Source: Saksenaea vasiformis B4078
Lineage: Eukaryota; Mucoromycota; Mucoromycetes; Mucorales; Saksenaeaceae
DNA: 64,000 bases
Direction of reading: 5' to 3'
NCBI GenBank assembly: GCA_000697055.1
Contig: JNDT01001979.1
Span: 1-64,000, forward strand
Of the stretch, positions 27,523-41,600 are shown piece by piece. Both the position numbers and the translations under genes were made by a program. Every line of letters starts with the position of its first letter. The stretch's first letter is position 1. The notes beneath the pieces were generated by a model. The model saw only the letters and a list, made by a program, of their open reading frames with translations, searched no databases and was not told the DNA's origin.

Positions 27523-28731
27523 ATGAGAGCTGTATCCATCACTAAATATTTACTATTTGTATTGCTATTTTCAAGTTTGGTGGATGTCAGTCGCTCTCAA
27601 TTACCTATCGTAGGAGGTGGTGGTGGAAGTGAAGGAAACACTGCATCCCCATCACCACAGCAACCAGGTGGCAGCGGCAGCGGCAGCGGCGGCGGCAGCG
27701 GCGGCAGCGGTAACAATCAACCAAATCCACCAGAAAGTTCTCCAGCACCACAGCCATCACAACAACCAAACCCATCACCCAATCCATCACCTAACCCGTC
27801 GCCCAACCCATCACCCAACCCAAATCCTTCGCCAAATCCACAACCTACCCCAGACACACCAAGTCCCTCGCCAAACCCACCGCCGACAACACCAGACCCG
27901 CCACCGCAATCTACCCCTTTGCCGACCCCGACCGACAATAGACCCACCAATGTAAACCCAAACCCCTCTACACCACCCACAGATCAACCAACGCCTCCTA
28001 ATAACAACGACAACAACAATAGCAGACCACCTTCATCGACCGCAACTAGCACTCGTGGAAACAGACCTAACAGGTCTTCTGATGTTTCAGGGGCACCATC
28101 AGGGTCTCGCACGCCAGCCTCTGATGCGACTGGAATTCCAAACCCAGATGATACTGAGGAACAGCAGCAACAATCAACAAAAAAGGACCAGACAGGCGCT
28201 ATTGCTGGCGGAGTCGTTGGCGGATTTGGTAAGATTTTATCCTTTCGCTTTGGTGTGGGTTAACAACAAACCACTTGCCCGTTATTAGTTGGCATTGCAT
28301 TGATCGCGGGATTTATTACATGGTTAAACCGGCACGGTGGATGCACGAGTCCAAGTCGTCGCCGACGTAATGATGCGTTTGACAATCAAGCGGACAACTA
28401 CGCAATGGATAAGACAGAAAAGGGCGGCGTGTCGGATAAACTTGCACCGTCATCACCTTTCCAACATGCCCGACGATTTGTTCCACCGACGACGGGTTAT
28501 ATGAATCTGCAAGATGAGGAATATTCATACCGAAATCACGGTGCTCCCTCTCCTGTTATGGTACAGGAGCAGGATATGGGTTACCAGTTACCGTATCACC
28601 ATCCTCAGCAACAGTCTATGTCTACACTTGTTGCATCACCAGCATCACCGCACATCGGAGGAGCATGGTCGCATCCAATGAAGCCAGATACCGTCGATGG
28701 CAACCACAAACCTAACGAATACATCCACTAA
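27523..28731 (+). CDS. Proline-rich mucin-like membrane protein (wall-sensor type)
   Basis: Predicted plasma-membrane protein of 382 aa, two exons (intron 28229-28288). Order: signal peptide (MRAVSITKYLLFVLLFSSLV), Gly/Ser-rich segment, ~130 residues of Pro/Ser/Asn/Thr with tandem NPSP units (27769-27840), a Ser/Thr-rich stalk, the transmembrane segment (GAIAGGVVGGFVGIALIAGFITWL) split by the intron, a basic stop-transfer cluster (SRRRRN) and a ~110-residue cytoplasmic tail with SPF, Tyr and Gln-rich motifs. The layout, rather than sequence identity, resembles fungal WSC/Mid2-type wall-stress sensors and SKG6-like transmembrane proteins. There is no Cys-rich WSC domain. The ectodomain is a likely O-mannosylation substrate. 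Role inferred only. Confidence 0.82.
27769..27840 (+). repeat. Tandem 12-bp repeat encoding NPSP
   Basis: Imperfect tandem copies of AAYCCATCACCY encode about six NPSP/NPNPSP units in the stalk of the mucin-like protein. Third-position changes (TCA/TCG, CCC/CCT/CCG) show the array is not brand new. Array length is likely to vary among strains. Confidence 0.8.
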
Positions 28732-28786
28732 TACATAGATTTATATAATGTTTTTTATGAAGTAAAAGCCCTTTTTTCGATGGTTA

Positions 28787-30051
28787 TTATTCTCCATTCA
28801 ACATTGCATCCTTAAGGATAAGCACAATGGGAACATGGTCACTTGCACCCCATACTTCGTGTCGAATATCACTGGCTACGACCTTGTCCAGGAGATCAGG
28901 TGTCACAACAAAATAATCCAATCTCCAGCCGATCAGCTTTTCACGACACTTGAATCGGAAAGAGTAATAAGTATAATGTCCTTTTGTGTCTGGGTGAAAA
29001 TGTCGCCACGTGTCAATTAAGCCCGGCAACTCTTCATCATCTTTTGATTGCTCCAACACCTTTGAGAAATCCGTGCGTTCTTCAATAGTGAAACCGGCCG
29101 ACCTATCTCTAATTGTCAGCAACAAGAGTTCTGGCGAAAATCAAAGAACTTGCCGTTGGTTTGTCTTTGGCCGAGCAAGATCGTCTGGCGTATGAGCCAC
29201 GTTCAAATCACTGTTGAACAAGTCAGCTATTTTCTTCTTTTTTTCTGTGATCATTTCTACTTACCCAGTCCAAACAACGGGCTTTCCCTCTTTCTGCAAG
29301 GACCGAATGTATTTCTCCATATGATCATTGAATACTTGTCGTTCAGGCAATCGGATCAGTTTGTCTCCTGCATTGGGTACATAGCATGCAATCAAGGTAA
29401 ACGCTGGGAACGTCAAAGAAATCACACGACCGCGCGACTTGCTCTCAAAACCGGGAATACCGTAAGTAACGCTCTCAGGCTTGATCTTCGAAAAGATAGC
29501 AGTGCCACCTAACCAGATCATGTAAATGATAAAATAGTTGTACTTTTCTCATTACCATATCCCTTTTTCTCTTCGTGAGACCAATACCGGTATTTGTACA
29601 CCTTGTCATTCACTGCAGTTGACAGGGGCTCGTTCAACTTCGTTTCCTGGATACACAAGATATCTGCGTCCTCGGCATCAACGTACTTGTTGAATCCTTT
29701 GGTTATGCTGGCACGAAGCGATGCAACATTATAAGACGCGATTTTGAGCGTGCCTTCAGGTTTCTCAGGAAGACTCAGGTCTTCGGGAATCTTGGTGTTG
29801 TTGGGCAAAGAAGGATCGATCGGCTCAGCAGTCTTTTTCTCTGTCACCTTGACCTTCTTCACGGTCTTCTGAGTTTTCACCGTGACCTCATTGCCGTCCT
29901 CAGCTACTGTTGACGCTCGTTTGGTACCCATGTGGTAAAAGACTGGTACAATCCGTTTGTGCGAAAAATAGGGCAACCAGCGAACGGCGTGCCGTGACTT
30001 GCTTGTTCTCAATGGGAGGTTACTACTGATCAGCCTTCCAAACTTTAGCAT
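28787..30051 (-). CDS. APE1: AP endonuclease, ExoIII/APE1 family
   Basis: Base-excision-repair enzyme that cuts the backbone 5' of abasic sites. Four exons give 373 aa with introns 29509-29555, 29210-29264 and 29109-29149. Exonuclease III signatures: LKIASYNVASLRA, ILCIQETKL, KKGYGGTAIFSK, SRGRVISL, ACYVPNAGD, WTGDLNVAHTPDDL, LIDTWRHFHPD, RLDYFVVTP and the C-terminal GASDHVPIVL. There is no GRF zinc finger, so it is APE1-like rather than APN2-like. The first ~45 residues (MLKFGRLISSNLPLRTSKSR...) have many Arg/Lys and no acids, like a mitochondrial presequence. An internal Met at 29931 (MGTKRAST) would give a nuclear form. The third intron is uncertain: a GC donor at 29153 with acceptor before 29106 also keeps frame. 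It converges with the mucin-like gene 55 bp away. Confidence 0.92.
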
Positions 30052-31298
30052 AATGATATAAGTAACTGTTGTTTCAAAGGAGATATTTTATTAAAATTAC
30101 AACTTCGGCTTATGCTGCGTGACTCTGTCTGTACAAAAGCAATGCACCAATCCTTTAGCTTCTGCGACTGAACCTGTGCGTGTATCCTAGCAATTTACAT
30201 CTGAGTTTCGGAGGCAAATGTCTCTCTTGAGGCAGTCCGTGTATGGTTATAATTCTGGACCTATTTCGATCTCTATCCTTCTATTATTACACATTAGCGT
30301 AAATTACGATAATTAAAGATTTCCATTTGTCGTCACCCTTTAGCAGCAACCTATATGGCAATCATAATCCTTTCTATGTACGCTATGTGCATCGCGTGCA
30401 TAATCATTTATCCGTTTATAATGAGGTATTTCGCCTTCCTATTTACAAAACCCTATCCACACCAGGGTCATGCGCTCAACGCCAAAACAGGCCTGTGTAA
30501 TCTATGTAATCAGTGAACAGGAAACGGGATAATGTGTTGTGCAGTGTAGGCTATTTACTTATCGACGTATATGGACAGATTCAATAACCAGTTGCTGGAT
30601 CCACATAATAATCATAATTCTGCGTATCACACATACATGATTACTTCGGGATAAACTAGATACGATTTCTTTGTTCTAGAATCTTACAAACGAGGAATAG
30701 CCTAATTAATTAGGTAAAGCGACTCATTTCCTCGATTTTACCAAAGAGATCAACGAATAAAGCATGTCATAAACCAAAGCCAGTCTTGATACATGCCACA
30801 TAAGGATCTTGTAGATCAACGTCGATCGACGTTTTTTCCGCAATCTTTCGCTACACACCTACTGTCTGATATGTTGCAGCACACTGCGTGAATTAGGATC
30901 GTGGGATGCTGGAATATAATCATTCTTTACCGCAACTATTTACAGTAAAGTCGTATGTCTATTTCGTTGAAAACCCTGAGAAATGTGCGTTGACAGGTGA
31001 TGTTTATCTCAGAAAAAAATTTTCAACGCTTTGTTATTGTAAATCTACAGGAGTGAACATAGTATTCTTGCTATTTCTAAGAAATTATGTCGCAGGAGTG
31101 AAGAAGAAACTAACTATGGCCCAAGTCTTTCGTATCCACTTGTGGCAAGATGATATGGATCCCTCTTTGGTGACTTGAAGGTCTGCCTACTTTTGATTGG
31201 GGACGTGTTATCCAATCATTTTCGCTGTATGATTTTGGGTGCAAATAAGCGAACCACTTGCCCTTCTCCTTTAGCGGTGATCTTTTGTATTTGACATT
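30052..31298. other. Intergenic region between divergent APE1 and MFAP1
   Basis: 1.25 kb, AT-rich, with no ORF carrying a recognisable motif. It contains the two promoters. No inverted or tandem repeat with clear borders was found. Confidence 0.5.
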
Positions 31299-32779
31299 AT
31301 GGCTTCTCGTCCACCACCACGATCCCAACAACGGCCAACGCTTCAGGCCAAAAGATACCGAGCAGGCCAAGTGCCAGAAGATTACGTGGATGATCTATCC
31401 GATTCTGAAGAAGAGGAGGAACTGCGACAACAACAACAACAGAAACAACAAGCACCAAAATCGTCATCGCTTCAGTTTGCTCAAAAGGAGGTGGTGACAG
31501 GCTTAAAGCAGATCGAAATCTCAGAACATGATGTTGCATCTGATCGACGATTGCGGCGACTCAAAGAGGCTCAAGAAGTCAATAGAGTCGAAAAGGACGA
31601 GCAAGGTCGTCGACGACGACGGCATTTTGAAGAGGAGGCACCAAAACAGGAAGAGGAAGAAGATGATGAAGAGGAAAGAGCAAGATATCGTATGAAATTG
31701 AAGCAACAGGCCTTGCAACAACAACGGGAACGTGAAGAAGCAATGGCGAAACAGGAAGCCGAAGAAGAAGAAGAGGAAGAAGAAGAGGAAGAGGAGGAAG
31801 AGGTAGGATTTTCGTTGATGTCATTTCAATATACTTAAGTAATGGATCTAGAGTTCTAGTGAGTATGAAACAGACAGTAGTGAGGAAGAAGGTATCCGTA
31901 GAATGCCGAAGCCGACGTTTATACCAAGGTAAAGACCAACGTCACAAGAAAAATGAGGATCTGACACGTTTTTTTGTGACAGATCACATCGACAGACAAT
32001 ACTACTACAAGAGAAGTTGCAAAAAGAAGCTGAAGAACGAGAAAAGAAACTGCAAGAAGAACTGGAAGAACGAAAGAAGCAGTCTCATGATTTGCTAGCA
32101 GAGGAATTGAAACGTGAAAAGGAAGGAAGTATGTGGTCTTTTAGTAAGCTTTTGGGAGTAGGAGCTAATGACTTTGTTCTAGAACTGGATGAGGATGTTT
32201 CAGCGCATCAAATATCTGTGGACGATACAGATGGTTTGGACGAAGAAGCAGAGTATGAAGCATGGAAGGTCAGAGAGTTAATGCGTATTAAGCGTGACCG
32301 AGAAGAACGTATTGCGTAAGTTAAAAAGGGACAAATAGATTCTTGTTTTTCTTACAACTTTGGTAGTCGCGAACGAGAGCAAGAGGAGATCGAACGTAGA
32401 CGTGAACTGCCTGAAGAAGTTCGACTTAAAGAAGATCTGGAAAGAGCAGAAGAAACACGAAACAAAGAGAAGGGTCAACATACATATTTACAGAAGTATT
32501 ATCATAAGGGCGCATTCTATCAGGTATGTCATGGATAGACAATTATAATGGATGCTAAAAGGGGTGCATTAGGATATGGAGGCGGATGTCTTCAAACGAG
32601 ACTACTCTGCCCCGACAGCAGATGATGTGCGCAATAGAGATCTGCTACCCGAAGTTATGCAGGTCAAGAACTTCGGTTTAGCTGGCCGAACAAAATGGAC
32701 GCACCTGACGGCTGAAGATACTACCAGTTTTGATGACCCATGGTCTCAGCCAGTCCAAAAGAAACAGAAACGGGAGTAA
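31299..32779 (+). CDS. MFAP1: MFAP1 family spliceosomal protein
   Basis: Component of the B-complex spliceosome, named after microfibrillar-associated protein 1 but acting in pre-mRNA splicing. Six exons (introns 31803-31851, 31929-31982, 32129-32182, 32316-32366, 32524-32572) give 407 aa. The N-terminal half is charged, with poly-Gln and a long Glu run (about 16 Glu). The conserved MFAP1 core follows: [16 protein letters not shown], coiled coil, [53 protein letters not shown] and [19 protein letters not shown]. The third intron is 54 nt, has no in-frame stop and holds a plausible GCTAATGAC branch site. If retained, the protein gains 18 residues. It is convergent with SSL2. Confidence 0.93.
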
Positions 32780-33001
32780 ATAAAGATATATCTTTAATTT
32801 ATGTAAGACTCTATTCACAGTCGCATTCCATGCTTTTCAGTAAATGCGCTGCTACGGAACGGGATCCGACAGAAGGGAAGCAACCTAACCATTACTAAAT
32901 GATTCAGTAGCCATTTAAGTTGTAAAAAAAAGTATGTATTCGTACTATATGCTATATGGGGTTTTCATCGACATATGTGTCTACTGTATACAAGAAACTC
33001 A

Positions 33002-36153
<3,152 letters not shown>

Positions 36154-37956
36154 TATCGGAAGAACCAATGAACAAAACTGCCGTCGAGTGTTGCAAGCAT
36201 AACGGCCCACTGCCGCAGCAGAAAAGCGGTCACAAAGGCGCCATGCCAGTACTGGTTCTGCTATCTTTCTTTGAAGTCATCCATGGCTGGTGACAAGCTT
36301 AAGAAGTAATGCCCAGATATATGTTCGATGAATGAGGAAACCTTCCACCTACAGTGTTAATGGTTTGTCAAGCGGGATAATCGAGGGTTTAAATATTCCT
36401 ATTGGGATTATCTGGCGCACGACAAAAAGAGTAAGAATTGGAGTGGCGCTTCAACACGACATTTTTGCGGAATAACGAAGGTGGATGTCGTGCGTGAGAT
36501 AATTCCATTTCTTAGAACACTGAGAGTTGCTCGAACATTTCATATTTATTCTTCATCTTTCGAATATGGAAGCAATTTTGTATTTACAAAATTCTGAATG
36601 TTGGCCGAGGTATTTCACTATCCCTTTTCTTGCCAATTTTATAAATAATGATACATCGGCTAATTTCAGGGCATTAAGTTACTCATTATAATTTTATTCA
36701 ACGATAAGGCTTCGAGTTATTTGGTTAAGGAAAATCAAACATGAATAGGTTACCGTGAATAGGTTAGCCGAACATGAGATCAAAGCGATTTCCGAACCTG
36801 TGGAAAATAATATCCCGCTTATGCTGTTCAACACAAGGTAGAAACCGCATTGCGTTATTAGACGTTACTAAAATAGAAGGTATATGTGATAAGCATAGTA
36901 TAACGTCTATGGACAGAATAATTTCTAGAATGAATCCTGCAGAGGATCTTCCTGACGGATACCCTTATATCACTCGTGGAGTGCATAAAAAAGGGCTTCT
37001 ATCTGTTACCGGCGGTGTGAAAACGTCTATAAGTTAATAATTGAGCAAGCCAATGCCAAACTCAAACACACACACACAAAAAAAAAGACCTCATCTGGAA
37101 ACAAATCGATGGATCGCGCAGGTTTGCTGACACCATGAAAGAGATACCCTGTTCTCTAAAAGCCGTAAACAATGAGAAATACATGAAGCACATGTCTGCG
37201 AAGCGTAGGTAGTTGTAACTGAAAAGGTATATAAAGTATACCAAGTTGAGCAAATCAACCGACCGTCTTAGGAAGGCGATATGTGTCCATCACCATCTAC
37301 TGTTCCTTGAAGCATGTCGCCTTGTAACGCCATGCAGTTTCAGACGGATATGTCGATCTGCGGGACAAGGAAAATTGAGCTTCAATGTCAGATATCAAAC
37401 AAAACGCGCTTTGCCAACGATCGAAAACCTAGTGATAAGGATGTTATCTAACACATTGAATTGTACACACCACTGCATGGAACAGATGCTAAGGTTTGCA
37501 GACGACAGCTTTTTGGAGAACTACGTCATTTGCAAGATGTTGACTACTGCAGATGATGGTGAGCTTTCAAAGACGGGGGAACCCCAAAGGTATCATTGAA
37601 TCGTGGCTGAAATGTGACCCAAATCGTTGATGAGGAAGTACAAGCGTAAAAGAGAGAAAAGAAAGGTAAAATCGAGAAGTTTTTATAAATTTTGCTCTAA
37701 TATTGCCCTCAGATCAGGATAGAAGGCCTGCTGTAAGGAACATGGAGAAGACTTTGGCAGGAACCGCAGCACAGGCAACCAAAAGCGCAAGAGGAATCTT
37801 TGTAACCATAAGACAAGTCATAAGTAATGTTGTGACTTCACGATTGATCCAAAAAAAAAAAAAACGTATGCGATTCTTGTTTGCTCTCAACACTCATGAC
37901 ACCGCCAATAAATTTAAGTACAAATAACAGATCGCACACAGCTACATCCTAGTAAG

Positions 37957-39199
37957 ATGGACCCTGCGGAATGCGAAAAGATGATACGCCGATCTATACA
38001 AAAACGACTGGGGGACGGCATTAAAAGACGTGCAGCAAACGCGGAGCTTGATGCGTACGACAACAAAGATGAACTTACCGGCAAACGACAAAAATTGCGC
38101 AACGTTTTTACTGATACGGCAATGCTGTGGAACATGGAACAAGACGGAAACGTCACCGCTGACGATGTTCGCAAATTTCTCGGCAGAGGCTATGACACTG
38201 GGAAAACCTGGGAAGACGTAGTAGAACAATCGTTTGGATCCGTATACGAGGAGGTACTCCTCGAAGCTGATTCTGCAACGGAAGAGCATGGCGAGGAATA
38301 AAGTGGAAACGGGAATAGTAATGATGACATTACGAAAAGGCGATGGACAGCAGAAAAATATAACGAAACATGTCAAACTCAACTGAAGGAAGCCATGAAA
38401 GAAGATCTGGTGAGCGTAGAGAGAACGAAATTTTGGGAAATTACTTCTGAAACGTCAGAAGAAATGATAGATCTTGTGGCTGATTTGTCATTATTGCTAC
38501 ATATAACAATGATAAATTACGTCGCGCGCAATGATTCCAAAAATCGTTGACCGTTAAAAAGCTATTTCTCAAGGGGTTTTAGCTCCAGTCAGTCCTCTGT
38601 TAATCCACAATGAACGCATTGTAACTGGCGTCAATGATGATTCACCAGGAACGAAATACCATCCGATTTGAAGATCGCACTACCTCTGGACGGTATAAAA
38701 GTAAATCTGAATGCAAGCGACAATGGATGGATAAAAATGCTTTCACAGGCCCGCATGCAATTTTTCTCTGTGGGAGATCGAGCGCTGTAGTCATGAAATA
38801 TGGAGAAGGCTTTTTCCGGAGATGAACGAGGTCGAATCGGCGAAACTTCCTTCGGGAAAGAGCGCATTATGCATCTGTCAACTGTCGACAAATGTCAAGA
38901 ATACATGGACGGGAGATCTGACCTGTAAGCTTCTCGAATATGTTCTTAGCGTTTCCTTACGGATGAACTTAGCCCCAGTGCGAGAGTGGAAGACCTACGA
39001 GCTTAGACAAAGATACCCGAAGATAAAAAGACAGTTAAACCGTCTCGCAGCCATCAATCCCACAGGAGACCCTAGAGGTCAAGGTACAAGCGCAGGGTTG
39101 AACATGGCCTTTCTGGGCGAGCGCTTGTATGACATAAAATACAGATTCCAGCATTCTCGCGTTCGTTTCGATTTGCGTAGTGAATTGTTTTACTGGTAA
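37957..39199 (+). pseudogene. Broken gene of unknown family
   Basis: Protein-like coding segments run in one direction but are interrupted. Segment one (37957-38298) is 114 codons (MDPAECEKMIRRSIQKRLGD... EEHGEE) and ends at an in-frame TAA (38299-38301). The same frame then continues with coding composition (RRWTAEKYNETCQTQLKEAM... SEEMIDLVADLSLLL) to about 38550. After a frame change, segment three (38822-39199) encodes 125 codons ending DLRSELFYW (LRQRYPKIKRQLNRLAAINP). The family is not recognised. Either the gene is dead or undetected introns remove the stop; no good splice pair was seen around 38300. Confidence 0.5.
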
Positions 39200-40919
39200 T
39201 TTTTTTGTATCATTTAAATGATATCGTCGTGCTTGCCGATATTAGCGGGATAGAGGAGTTCGTGGTATCTTTGGATTATCCTTTACTACGAGCACTTCAA
39301 ATAATAAAATATTCCACGCAAGGACAGCAGATTTAATTACGAAATTGGCGATCGATATCGAAAGAAACCCCTTTTTTCCTTTTTAAGGCAGAGCCCATGG
39401 CAGTAACGGATCAACCCTTCTATGCAATTAGCATCAACGCTAGCAGTGAAATAATACGGAAGAAAGGACAAGTTATTTACTGTAAGAAAGACATACTGCG
39501 AATAAACACCGGCAAAACGCAATGTAAATACCGTTACATTCGTCTGTTTTTATAATCGCGATCCTGTTGCATTCAGCTGATTGACCGGACATTGACATTT
39601 CGAATGAGTTAATACCTTTGCAACAAACGTTCGACATAAGAGATTACTTTAATACGTGCACCTTTTTCTGTTTCCTTGGTAAACGGTGCATTATCTTGGG
39701 GAGTGACATAACGCGCTGAGGTTGATTTCTCAAGAGGCATTTAAAAAGGCCTTTTTTTTTTTCCTTTTCCTTTTCTTTTCTCTTTCGTTTATATCTTTCT
39801 TTTGGTAAGTCTTCCTTCTTTTCTTTGTACTTCTTGTTGCACTCAGTGTCGGAGGCCAACATCATCATTATGCGTTCTTGTTGTCCTGGCCAGACATACA
39901 AGACGTTGCAAAGAGCTGGCCACTCTTTGCTGATGATGCCGACAAACGAGTTTTTTTTATTTTTTTTTCTTTTTTCTTATCCCTTTTTTTCTTCTTCTTT
40001 TTTTTTAAATTTTATCTTTTATCTCATTTTTTTTTGTTACTGCTTTCACCCTTTCATTATCCTCTTGTTGCAACAAAACTTTCCGGTAAGCTATGTTCCA
40101 AACAAAATTGTTTTTTTTACGTTACTTTAGTTTCCGGAACCACACGTATCTCGCGTTTTCGACGCGTTTCTATTTATTTCAACAAGGTATGCTTTAGGAA
40201 TTGTTCGATCATTTATTCTTTTCTAATTAACTTGCATTTCAGATTTCGACATGCTCTTTCAAGAGTACAGTCTCTATTTACCCGTCGGGCTCTGAACCTT
40301 CCACCCTTGATCGAGGGAAGTACCATTCACTTGATTCTTCCCGTTCATTCACATGTCAACTACAGATCGTCACCGACATTACGCCATTCACTTCTGCGTC
40401 GGTGTTATGCAAGAACACAAACGCCGATCAATCAGGTACGCATTTACCAGTGTTTGTTTCACAAAGTGTAACCCAGCTATTATAGTTTCCCACTCCGGGG
40501 CAAGGACCATAAACGGACCTCATGTACGTTGGAGTTACGGCGCAGATCGACCTTCCTTTCGCTTCCGGAATGATCCCCCACAGAGATTGGTGCCATATTC
40601 CCGCATAGTCTACTGAGTATTCCTCGACCGGCCTTCCTCTTCAAAGGTATGTTTATTACGCTTATTTTTTTTCTTATTTACTAATTATTATTAATAGATC
40701 TTGCGCTACGGGCTACGGTATGGTGGGTAGATAACAATCCGCCATACGTGTCCATCCTTTTTTTTAGAGACTCAGGGAAGTTAGACTATGCAAACCAAGA
40801 CCTAGGCTTGACACCATATGCATCGCTGGTCCTTCGATTGGTCGCCGTCCAGTAACTAGTATGCTAGTTGCCGTGCCAAACCTCAAAGTCGTCCCTAAGG
40901 ATTTCGGTCCTTTTGGCTG

Positions 40920-41600
40920 ATGGGTTTCTGAAGGAGGAGGAAACTTATTAGTAGGTAACTTCTGTTATCTGGCGCATTGTCTTAGGATTTGATGATTCCC
41001 GTCCCGGGATGACTCTACATGGTCTTAAGGTGATCTTTTTTTTGGGATTTCGCGTGTCCATTGGATCATCGTGCTCCTTTGGGTTGGGTAACGGCTTCCC
41101 GGGTTTATTCCTGGATTGGAGCTTCAGCTGACTGGTTCTCACCTTTATGGAGTTGGCCAACACGCGCGGGCAGGTCATGTTCCCAAGGAGTTATCCTTAA
41201 ACTACGTGGCAGCGTGCGTTCTTAGGGCAATTGGTCTCCGGATTGATTGTTCTTTGGATTAAGCGTCTTGCTTGACTGGTTCTCCCTTCATTGGGCTAGC
41301 CTGCGCACGTCTCAAGACTTCGGTCTTGTGGGGGTGGTAGGTTCCCAGAGATGATTCTTTAAAATACCTCCGCTTTAGCTGGCTTTGCCTTGAAAGTCGG
41401 TTAACGTATGTTCCTATGGGTCCGGTCTACAGGGTTCAGACTCGGTTCTAGGCGCTGAATCACCTGGATAGCTTTCACTCCGGTGTGTTAGCCGACATGC
41501 GCTCTAGAGCTTGACGTATGATTAGTTGGGTGTATGCTCTTCTGGTTGTGCGCTCCTGGTTCGAAACTGGTTTGCATGACGCCAGAGATTCATTTCTAAA
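40920..41600. repeat. Degenerate tandem repeat field
   Basis: Related phrases recur about every 145-150 bp. One unit is (C/T)TGACTGGTTCTCmCTTyATkG...GTTCCCA.AGA-type text ending in TTCTTTAAAATAC or CCTTAAACTAC; CTGACTGGTTCTC is at 41128-41140 and TTGACTGGTTCTC at 41272-41284. Weaker relatives seem to lie near 40930 and 41530. Base composition here is richer in G and T than in the flanks. No open frame crosses the field on the plus strand. It may be a decayed retroelement or satellite-like DNA. Confidence 0.4.

Noticed and set aside
27605..27980. Long ORFs in other frames and the opposite strand of the proline-rich gene (His/Gln-rich, Gly/Val-rich)
   Set aside because: They are shadows of the low-complexity repeat; the signal peptide and transmembrane segment fix the true frame.
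31740..31802. GAA/GAG tract as a microsatellite of independent interest
   Set aside because: It encodes the poly-Glu tract expected in MFAP1 proteins.
41530..41580. GGTTCGAAACT resembling a tRNA B box
   Set aside because: The invariant CC is missing and no cloverleaf or A box could be drawn around it.
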